DNA of 12,992 bases from an uncultured Planctomycetia bacterium (GTDB lineage Bacteria > Planctomycetota > UBA1135 > GCA-002686595): the NCBI GenBank assembly GCA_937952135.1, contig CALFYL010000002.1, forward strand, positions 1 through 12,992. Direction: 5' to 3'. The translations under genes and the position numbers were made by a program. Below, one piece after another: positions 7,815 through 12,992 of this stretch (within the stretch, counting starts at the first letter, position 1; the number at the start of each line of letters is the position of its first letter). The notes beneath the pieces were generated by a model, which was given only the letters and a program-made list of their open reading frames with translations, ran no database searches and was not told where the DNA came from.

Positions 7815-8683
7815 GCCGCGTGGTCCGCGCGCGCGCGATCGGCGCCACGCTGCGGCCGCGAGCTGCGCTGGCGCTCGTCGCCGCCGGATTCGCAGCGGTC
7901 GCGGCGCTGAGTTGCCGCGCACGCGAACCGGAACCGGCGAGGCTCGAGCTGTTCGGGTGGGAGCGCGGGATCGGGCTCCAGTCCACCGCGCACGAGCCGC
8001 TCTCGATGTTCCTGTGGTTCTACGAGTGGCAGTTGTTCGACGCGCTGGCGCCGGGCGAGATCACCGAGGCGCGCTACGACTGGCCGCACACGGTCGCCGA
8101 GGACAAACGCAGCGCGACCATCGACGCGGGGATGTTGCGGCTGGCCGCGCGCGTCGACGGCGACGCGGTCGAGCTCACGCTCGAAGTCACGAACCGCACG
8201 GAGCGCGCCTGGCCCGAGCCCGCCGCGATCGTCGCCTGCTTCAATCCGGGACCGCCGGCGAGCAAGGCCTACGAGATGGGCCACCACAAGAGCACGTACT
8301 TCATCGCCGCGGACGGGCTCGAGCGTCTGCCCGACCGCGACATGCACTTCCGCTCCGAGCTGCGGCCGACGCTCGAAGCGCGCGATGCCGAGCTCGACTT
8401 CGAGTTCGGCAAGCGCTGGAGGAGCTCCGAGCGCGACGACCACGGCGGATTGCTCGTGCGCACCTCGCAAAGCGGCCGTTGGACGGCCGGTGTCGCGTGG
8501 GAGGACTGGCTCGGCGTGCAGGCGCACAATCCGTGGCTGTGCATGCACGTGGCGACGCGCGTCGGGCCGCTCGCGCCCGGCGAGTCGCGCACGATCCGCG
8601 GACGCCTAGTGCTCGTCGAGGGGCCGCTCGAGGCGGGCCTCGAACGGTTGCGCGCGCCGTGGCCTCCCGCCGCGAAGCGTTGA
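7811..8683 (+). CDS. Unrecognised exported protein, probable lipoprotein
   Basis: I do not recognise this 290-residue protein. Its N-terminus has several arginines, then a hydrophobic stretch (about 18-33) ending in ALSC with Cys35. This suggests a lipoprotein signal, though the residue order around the cysteine is not the strict lipobox. The mature part alternates short hydrophobic strands with polar turns, suggesting a beta-sandwich. Notable segments are EPLSMFLWFYEWQLFDAL (about 60-77), MGHHKSTYF (about 156-164), and a C-terminal HNPWLCMHV followed by a GESRTIRGRLVLVEG strand pair. The His-His, Trp and Cys-Met-His residues could bind metal or sugar, but there is no recognisable catalytic motif. 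The start overlaps the transporter's stop as ATGA, so it is probably made together with it. A strong hairpin lies 33 bases after the stop. Coding status is well supported by frame and coupling; function unknown. Confidence 0.8.
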   Translation: MSRVVRARAIGATLRPRAALALVAAGFAAVAALSCRAREPEPARLELFGWERGIGLQSTAHEPLSMFLWFYEWQLFDALAPGEITEARYDWPHTVAEDKRSATIDAGMLRLAARVDGDAVELTLEVTNRTERAWPEPAAIVACFNPGPPASKAYEMGHHKSTYFIAADGLERLPDRDMHFRSELRPTLEARDAELDFEFGKRWRSSERDDHGGLLVRTSQSGRWTAGVAWEDWLGVQAHNPWLCMHVATRVGPLAPGESRTIRGRLVLVEGPLEAGLERLRAPWPPAAKR

Positions 8684-8715
8684 GCGACGCCGGAAGCGCG
8701 TGGGCGCGAAAGCAA

Positions 8716-8751
8716 AGGCCCTCGCGCACGTTTCGCCGTGCGCGAGGGCCT
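8716..8751. terminator. Strong hairpin terminator between convergent genes
   Basis: AGGCCCTCGCGCACG and CGTGCGCGAGGGCCT form a perfect 15-bp stem around a six-base loop (TTTCGC). It lies between the plus-strand lipoprotein gene (ends 8683) and the minus-strand S41 protease gene (ends 8798). Read on the minus strand, the stem is followed by TTTGCTTTCG, a modest T-rich tail, so it best suits the protease transcript. On the plus strand the following bases are GC-rich, and termination there would rely on the stem alone. Confidence 0.85.
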
Positions 8752-8797
8752 GGATCCGGGGCCGCGTTCGGGCCCGCGTTCGGCGTCGACGGAGCGC

Positions 8798-11395
8798 TCA
8801 GTTCTCGAGCGACTCCTTCAGCATGTTCACGAGCTGCGAGAGCGTCGACTCGGGCAGCTTGCGGTCGGCGCGCAGCGCCTGGTTGAGCTGCTCGATCGTG
8901 TCGCGCAACTCGTCCTTGTCCCTCGACGCGAGGTTGAGGCGCGGCTGCAGATCGGGCGCGATCGTGGAACGGTAGTCGGCGACCGTGTCGATGGACTCTC
9001 CGAGCTTTTCGAGCACGTGGCGGATGCCGGCCTGGAGCTGGCGGTCCTCGACGAAGTCGCCCTGCGGGAACTCCTGGCCGCGCGCGTCCTGGATGCGGCG
9101 GCGGATCTCGGCGCGCAGCAGCTGGCGCACGTCGTCCGGCGGCAGCGGCGTGCGCAGCGACGCGTAGAAGTTCTCGAAGTCCGGGTAGAGCGACGTGTCG
9201 CGCCGGTCGTTGTCCGCGATCTGCGAGAAGCGCTCGCGGTGCTCGGCCATGTGCTTGTCGACGTACTCGCGCGGCGCCTTGCGGTCGAGGATCTTGCGCA
9301 TCTGCTCGATGCGCCAGGCGTCGATGCGCGTCGCCTCCACGGTCTCGTCCGGCACCACGCCGCCGATGTTGCGCACTTCGCCGTCGGCGTCGACCTCGCG
9401 GTGGATCGAGCGGCCCGAGGGCAGCAAATAGCGCGCGATGGTGAGCTTGACCCGCGGCGCGAAGTCGAACTCGCCGTTGCCGTTGTGGTCCTTGGTGATC
9501 TTCTCCCAGTTGTCCCAGCGGCGGTTGCGGTTCTCGTCCTCGTACTGGTCGTCGTACATGCCCGGCATCGTGATCAGGTTCTGCACCGAGCCCTTGCCGA
9601 AACTGCGTTCGCCGATCACCAGCGCGCGTTTCTCGTCCTGCAACGCGCCCGAAACGATCTCCGCCGCCGAGGCCGTGAAGCGGTTGACGAGCACGACGAT
9701 CGGCATCTCGGGCGGCACGATCGGATCGCGTTCGGTGCGCAAGCGTTCGGTGGCGCGAAGGCGGCTCTCGGTCGAGACCACCAGCGTCTTCTTCGGCAGG
9801 AACAGCTCCGCGACCGCGACCGCCTCGTCGAGCAAGCCGCCGCTGTTGTTGCGCAGGTCGAGGATCAGGCCGCGCATGCCGCCGTCGAGCATGCTGAGGA
9901 TCGGCCGGCGCAGTTCGCCCGAGGCCACCTGGCTGAACTCGTTGAGCGTGATCAAACCGATCTTGCCCGGCAGCATCTGGTGCTGCTCGGCCGGGATCGT
10001 GATCGCCTGGCGCGTGATGCTGACCACCATGTCCTCGCTCGGCCGATCGATCAGCGTGCCGTCCATGCCGCGGCGCCACACGTAGAGCTTGACCGGCGTG
10101 CCCGGCTTGCCCTTGAGGCGCTTGATGATCTCGTCGACCGGCTTGCCGATCGTCGGCCAGTCGTCGATGCGCACGATCTTGTCGTCGCTCATCAAGCCGG
10201 CCTTGTACGCGGGGCCCGAGTAGATCGGACGGGTGATCGTGAACAGGCCGTCCTGGCGATCCTCGCCGACGTAGGCGCCGATTCCGCCGTAGTTCGCCGC
10301 GAGTTCCTGCTCGAAGCGCGCGAAGGACTTCGGGCTCATGTAGGACGAGTGCTCGTCGAGGCTCTGGAGGATGCCCTGCAGCGCCGCGTCGAGCAGGTCG
10401 TCGCGCTTGACCTTGTCGCCGTCGAGGTGCGCGCGCTGCACGAGGTCGAGCAGCGTCGTGAGCTCGTGCCACTTGCCGCTGGTGTTCTTCGGATCCGCCG
10501 TCGGGTCGGCGCTCTCGCCGCTCTCCGCGCGCTTGTACTCCTCGAAGTGCTCGGCCAGGTTCTTGAGCTTGCGCTCGTTGAGTTCGCGCACGCGCTCGCG
10601 TTCGAGGTAGCTCGCGGCCAAGCGCCCGTTCTCGTCGGGAAGCACCGCGAGGCGCCGGAGCTCGTCGAACACGGCGCCGTCGAGCTCCGCGCCGCTGCGC
10701 GCCAGCGCCAGCGCGCCCGCCGATCGCAGCGACGCGTCCGTGGACTCCAGGAACTCGCCCATCACGGCGCGCGCGCGGCGGATGTCGTCGCCGCCGCCCA
10801 GGCGCGTCGCTGCGAATCCCGCTTCGAGGCGCACCGAGGGCGAGCGCGAGGCGTCGGTCGCGACCTTCAGCAGGCGGCGCACCGTGTCGCGGCGCTCTTC
10901 GGTCTCGAGCGCGCGGAAGTTGGCGTCGGCCAGGAGCGTCGCGGCGCTGACCGCCCGTTCGTCGAGCTCGCCGTCGGCGCGCGTTTCGACGACGGAGAGC
11001 AGCGGTCCGACCAGCTTGCCCGGTTGCACGTCCGCGCCTTGGATGCGCGCCGCGGCGAGCACCAGCACGGCGCCCGAATCGAGACCCGGCTTGGCCAGCG
11101 TCGTCTCGAGCTCCGCGTCGAGCCCGTCGAGCGACAGCTCGCGCGCGGCATCGCGCAGCGCGGTCGAGCGGCGCCACAGTTCGGGCCGGGCCGCGTTCTG
11201 CACCCCCTCGATCTGCGTCGCGACCAGCTCGCGCACGGCGACCGCCTGTTCGTCCTGGCCGGAGAGCGAGACGGCGGCCGTCGCGACGGCGCTGGAGCTG
11301 GCCGCGAGTGCGGGGAGCGAACCTCCGAGCGCGGCGCACACCGGCAGCGAGGGGATCAGCAGCGAAACGAACAGAGCGCGGGGCAGGTTGAGCAT
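8798..11395 (-). CDS. S41 family C-terminal processing protease with PDZ domain and long helical N-terminus
   Basis: This 865-residue exported serine protease belongs to the tail-specific (Ctp/Prc) family, which trims or degrades periplasmic proteins from the C-terminus. Residues 1-32 are a signal peptide ending LPALA. About 45-290 is an extra helical region with alternating Leu/Ala helices resembling HEAT-type repeats. About 300-365 is the usual helical lead-in (QSLDEHSSYMSPKSF). The PDZ domain spans about 370-450 (GGIGAYVGE...AGLMSDDKI). The S41 core follows. It includes LDLRNNSGGLLDEAV, the catalytic Ser576 in FTASAAEI and the catalytic Lys601 in SFGKGSVQ. The 25-residue Ser-Lys spacing is the same as in E. 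coli Prc and plant CtpA. Just after Lys601 sit two acidic Asx-rich loops (620-644) resembling calcium sites. The C-terminal 180 residues are charged helices. The gene is monocistronic as seen, convergent with the lipoprotein gene, and has no clear Shine-Dalgarno before ATG 11395. Confidence 0.93.
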   Translation of the reverse strand: MLNLPRALFVSLLIPSLPVCAALGGSLPALAASSSAVATAAVSLSGQDEQAVAVRELVATQIEGVQNAARPELWRRSTALRDAARELSLDGLDAELETTLAKPGLDSGAVLVLAAARIQGADVQPGKLVGPLLSVVETRADGELDERAVSAATLLADANFRALETEERRDTVRRLLKVATDASRSPSVRLEAGFAATRLGGGDDIRRARAVMGEFLESTDASLRSAGALALARSGAELDGAVFDELRRLAVLPDENGRLAASYLERERVRELNERKLKNLAEHFEEYKRAESGESADPTADPKNTSGKWHELTTLLDLVQRAHLDGDKVKRDDLLDAALQGILQSLDEHSSYMSPKSFARFEQELAANYGGIGAYVGEDRQDGLFTITRPIYSGPAYKAGLMSDDKIVRIDDWPTIGKPVDEIIKRLKGKPGTPVKLYVWRRGMDGTLIDRPSEDMVVSITRQAITIPAEQHQMLPGKIGLITLNEFSQVASGELRRPILSMLDGGMRGLILDLRNNSGGLLDEAVAVAELFLPKKTLVVSTESRLRATERLRTERDPIVPPEMPIVVLVNRFTASAAEIVSGALQDEKRALVIGERSFGKGSVQNLITMPGMYDDQYEDENRNRRWDNWEKITKDHNGNGEFDFAPRVKLTIARYLLPSGRSIHREVDADGEVRNIGGVVPDETVEATRIDAWRIEQMRKILDRKAPREYVDKHMAEHRERFSQIADNDRRDTSLYPDFENFYASLRTPLPPDDVRQLLRAEIRRRIQDARGQEFPQGDFVEDRQLQAGIRHVLEKLGESIDTVADYRSTIAPDLQPRLNLASRDKDELRDTIEQLNQALRADRKLPESTLSQLVNMLKESLEN

Positions 11396-11666
11396 CGTGG
11401 ATCCAGATTGGAGGGGCGCGCGTCGGCGCCTTTCGAGCGCTTCGACGGGCGCTTCAGTTGGCGCTGCATCGAACGGGAGGCTTCATCGAGCGGGAGCGGC
11501 TTCGAGCCCAAGTCGGAGCCCCGGGCGCACTCCCGCAGACTCTAGGCTGGCGCTCGCTGGCTCGCGTGCCGGGAACGGAAAACATACTCTGAGCCCGACG
11601 AGCGGCGAATTCGCCGTCGACGGCGCTTCCGCGCTCGAAACTTTCCGCTACTTCGCGCCCCTCTCG
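11396..11666. other. Divergent intergenic region between S41 protease and moaC
   Basis: These 271 bases should carry the promoters for the protease (minus) and moaC (plus). I see no gene in them: the frame that stays open upstream of moaC has no family-like content. No convincing -35/-10 pair was found on either strand. CATACT at 11583..11588 is a possible -10 for moaC, but it has no partner at the right distance. The region is somewhat richer in A/T than the genes around it between 11575 and 11660, and it contains the double palindrome listed separately. No known molybdenum-cofactor riboswitch could be recognised by eye. Confidence 0.5.
11603..11625. promoter_or_regulatory. Two interlocked 14-base palindromes upstream of moaC (possible operator)
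   Basis: CGGCGAATTCGCCG (11603..11616) and CGCCGTCGACGGCG (11612..11625) are each perfect palindromes and share the five bases CGCCG. The result is three alternating pentamer arms separated by AATT and TCGA. The middle arm can pair with either neighbour, though each loop would be only four bases. The element lies 41 bases before the moaC ATG, a reasonable place for a repressor site or a 5'-leader structure. At this GC content a single 14-base palindrome is weak evidence. Two sharing an arm is less expected. Confidence 0.3.
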
Positions 11667-12239
11667 ATGCCTTCACGATCCGCCCCTCGAAACGCGAAGC
11701 GTGCGCCGCGGCTCAGCCATGTGGAGTCGAGCGCCGGCGCCGCGCGCGCGCGCATGGTGGCGGTGGGTGAGAAGCCCGTCACGGCGCGCTCCGCCACCGC
11801 GCGCGCCCAGGTTCGCTTCCCGCGCGGCCTGCTCGCGCGCGTGCTCCGCGAGGGCGGTCCGAAGGGTCCGGTGGTCGAGGTGGCGCGCGTCGCCGCCATC
11901 CAGGCCGCCAAGCGCACGGCCGAGTGGATTCCGATGTGCCACACGCTCGCGCTCGACGAGGTGCGGGTCGACGTGCGCCCCAGCGGCGCGGACGTGCTCG
12001 AGATCTCGTGCCGCGCGGCCTGCCACGGCCGGACGGGCGTCGAGATGGAAGCGCTGGTCGGCGCGAGCGCCTGTGCGCTCGTCATCTACGACATGACCAA
12101 GGCGCTCTCGCACGAGATCGCGATCGAGCGCGTGGAGCTGGTGCACAAGGCGGGCGGCAAGTCCGGCGAGTGGACGCGCTCGAGCGGCTCGCGCAGCACG
12201 CCGAAACGTCGCGCTGGAAGCGGGCGCGCCGGTCTCTAA
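11667..12239 (+). CDS. moaC: Cyclic pyranopterin monophosphate synthase (molybdenum cofactor)
   Basis: MoaC works after MoaA to form cyclic pyranopterin monophosphate, the first stable intermediate of molybdenum-cofactor synthesis, in the cytoplasm. From ATG 11667 the protein has 190 residues, slightly longer than the usual 160 or so because of N- and C-terminal additions. Family motifs are intact: HMVDV-like RMVAVGEK near residue 30, GGPKGPVVEVAR, AAIQAAKRT, IPMCHTL with His92, GVEMEALVGAS, and IYDMTKAL with Asp142 and Lys145, then KAGGKSGEW. These include the residues known to form the active site, so it should be active. The N-terminal 28 residues, rich in Arg and Ser, are not conserved, and ATG 11754 (MVAVGEK) would give a shorter form. 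The C-terminal tail (about 170-190) is Arg/Ser-rich and atypical. No other molybdopterin gene is in the window. It is followed by accB after 82 bases. Confidence 0.93.
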   Translation: MPSRSAPRNAKRAPRLSHVESSAGAARARMVAVGEKPVTARSATARAQVRFPRGLLARVLREGGPKGPVVEVARVAAIQAAKRTAEWIPMCHTLALDEVRVDVRPSGADVLEISCRAACHGRTGVEMEALVGASACALVIYDMTKALSHEIAIERVELVHKAGGKSGEWTRSSGSRSTPKRRAGSGRAGL

Positions 12240-12321
12240 GATGCCGCCCCCTCGCCCGGCGGTCGCGTGACCGTCGCGCGCGGCCCCCCAGTGGCTCGCG
12301 TCGAGCCCGGATCCGCACACC

Positions 12322-12801
12322 ATGGACTTCAAACTGATCCAGCGCCTGGCGCACCTGATGCAGCAGGTCGAGTTGACCGAACTCGAGCTCGACGACCCCA
12401 AGTCCGGCGCGCGCTTGCGCCTCGAGCGCGGCGCCAAGGCCGCCCCGATGGCCCCGGTCGTGCACCTCACGCACGCCGGCGCGCCCGCACCCGCGGCGCC
12501 AGCGGCGCCGGCCGCGGCGCCGGAAGCGGTCCCCGCCGCGCCGAGCGGACCGCCGCCGGGCACGAAGCCGATCCAGAGCCCGATGGTGGGGACCTTCTAC
12601 CGCGCTCCCTCTCCGGACGCCGAGCCCTTCGTCAGCGTCGGCAAGAGCGTCAAGCCGGACACGGTCATCTGCATCATCGAGGCCATGAAGGTGCTGAACG
12701 AGATCCGCGCCGAGACCTCGGGCGTGATCGTCGACGTGCTCGTCGAGAACGGCCAGCCCGTCGAGTTCGGTCAGCCCCTGTTCTTCATCAAGCCCGCCTG
12801 A
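12322..12801 (+). CDS. accB: Biotin carboxyl carrier protein of acetyl-CoA carboxylase
   Basis: AccB carries biotin between the biotin carboxylase (AccC) and the carboxyltransferase in the first step of fatty-acid synthesis. The protein has 159 residues, typical for the family. The N-terminal part (MDFKLIQRLAHLMQQVELTELEL) is the usual helical interaction segment. Residues about 50-80 form a flexible Ala/Pro linker. The C-terminal biotinyl domain (about 83-159) starts with IQSPMVGTFYRAPSPDAEPF. It has the thumb-type motif expected of AccB and the biotin site EAMKV with Lys123, 36 residues from the end. The end, GQPLFFIKPA, is the normal C-terminus, so the protein is complete. ATG 12322 is the first start that gives a normal N-terminus, and no Shine-Dalgarno is seen before it. 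accC follows after an unusually long 121-base spacer. Together they form the common accBC unit. Confidence 0.96.
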   Translation: MDFKLIQRLAHLMQQVELTELELDDPKSGARLRLERGAKAAPMAPVVHLTHAGAPAPAAPAAPAAAPEAVPAAPSGPPPGTKPIQSPMVGTFYRAPSPDAEPFVSVGKSVKPDTVICIIEAMKVLNEIRAETSGVIVDVLVENGQPVEFGQPLFFIKPA

Positions 12802-12804
12802 AAT

Positions 12805-12840
12805 CACAGTCCGAAGCACAGCCCGAAGCTCAGCCCGAAG
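12805..12840 (+). repeat. Three 12-base tandem repeats in the accB-accC spacer
   Basis: CACAGTCCGAAG, CACAGCCCGAAG and CTCAGCCCGAAG follow one another directly, differing at one or two positions, just after the accB stop. The 121-base spacer has no recognised gene. The repeat length is a multiple of three. In the frame shifted by -1 relative to accB the repeats read as a Ser/Pro-Glu-Ala-Gln series, continue into a basic segment and stay open until a stop at 12939..12941. That could be remnant coding sequence or chance. No terminator is seen. Confidence 0.7.
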
Positions 12841-12905
12841 TCCGGCCCCAGTTGCCTGCCGCTCCGGCCGCGCGGACTTCGCGCGCGCGACGCTCGGGCG
12901 CGAAA

Positions 12906-12910
12906 AAGGA
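12906..12910 (+). promoter_or_regulatory. Ribosome binding site of accC
   Basis: AAGGA within an A-rich stretch (GAAAAAGGA) lies 12 bases before the accC ATG. It is the clearest Shine-Dalgarno in the window, somewhat far from the start. It supports independent translation initiation of accC after the long spacer. Confidence 0.6.
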
Positions 12911-12922
12911 ATCCATCGACGT

Positions 12923-12992
12923 ATGTTTCGGCGCGTATTGATCGCCAACCGCGGAGAGATCGCCCAGCGCGTGATCCGCACCTGCCGCGAGA
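12923..12992 (+). CDS. accC: Biotin carboxylase of acetyl-CoA carboxylase, 5' end only
   Basis: Only the first 23 codons are in the window; the gene continues past the right edge. The N-terminus reads MFRRVLIANRGEIAQRVIRT, the highly conserved opening of AccC, in which the ANRGEIA segment begins the biotin-carboxylase N-terminal (Rossmann-like) domain. AccC uses ATP and bicarbonate to carboxylate the biotin on AccB. The position directly after accB confirms the assignment. Pyruvate or propionyl-CoA carboxylase alpha chains share this opening, but the accB neighbour makes AccC the best reading. Confidence 0.93.
   Translation, partial: MFRRVLIANRGEIAQRVIRTCRE

Noticed and set aside
8738..11545. 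A 935-codon plus-strand open frame opposite the S41 protease
   Set aside because: Low-complexity Arg/Ala/Val/Asp product, fully antisense to a gene with an intact catalytic Ser-Lys dyad. It is a composition artefact.
12260..12273. Small hairpin CGGTC / GACCG between moaC and accB
   Set aside because: Five base pairs with a four-base loop and no T tract. Too weak to call a terminator.
1..12992. Mobile element, CRISPR array, tRNA or toxin-antitoxin genes
   Set aside because: Both strands were scanned by eye. No transposase or integrase motifs, regularly spaced repeats, cloverleaf-like sequences or small paired genes were recognised, and base composition is uniform.

Overview
The window is very GC-rich (around 70% by eye) chromosomal DNA with densely packed housekeeping genes. 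It looks like a bacterium of the Planctomycetota or a relative in the PVC group. The best clue is the small protein at 6229..6654, which resembles the Minf_1886-type family largely restricted to Planctomycetes and Verrucomicrobia. Large secreted proteins built from helical repeats, and starts that mostly lack a clear Shine-Dalgarno, fit that assignment. Genus-level placement is not possible from what I can see. No tRNA, rRNA, CRISPR array, insertion sequence or prophage gene was recognised.

Layout. On the minus strand at the left edge is a probable exported or lipoprotein zinc amidase of the PGRP/amidase_2 family (6..1046). A divergent intergenic region of about 175 bases follows. A long plus-strand series then starts: an exported TPR / peptidase-MA zinc metalloprotease (1222..4263), thymidylate kinase tmk (4263..4913), the DNA polymerase III delta' subunit holB (4906..6087), the Minf_1886-like protein (6229..6654), an AI-2E-type membrane transporter (6654..7814) and an unrecognised probable lipoprotein (7811..8683). 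Most junctions overlap by 1 to 8 bases, so at least the blocks 1222..6087 and 6229..8683 look translationally coupled.

A perfect 15-bp hairpin (8716..8751) separates this series from a convergent minus-strand gene, an 865-residue exported S41 C-terminal processing protease (8798..11395). That protease has a long helical N-terminal region, a PDZ domain and two calcium-loop-like sequences inside its catalytic domain. A 271-base divergent region holding two interlocked palindromes separates it from moaC (molybdopterin precursor synthesis, 11667..12239). Then come accB (biotin carrier protein, 12322..12801), a 121-base spacer with three 12-base repeats, and the first 70 bases of accC (biotin carboxylase), which runs off the right edge.

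How the genes fit together. tmk and holB supply DNA replication (dTTP and the clamp loader). accB and accC form the biotin half of acetyl-CoA carboxylase, for fatty-acid synthesis. The amidase, the peptidase-MA protein and the S41 protease are envelope or periplasmic hydrolases that would act on peptidoglycan or protein. I see no clear evidence of a new defence, mobile or biosynthetic system. The points most worth a second look are the calcium-like loops in the S41 protease, the degenerate nucleotide site of delta', the unknown lipoprotein coupled to the AI-2E transporter, and the small repeats and palindromes around moaC and accB/accC.
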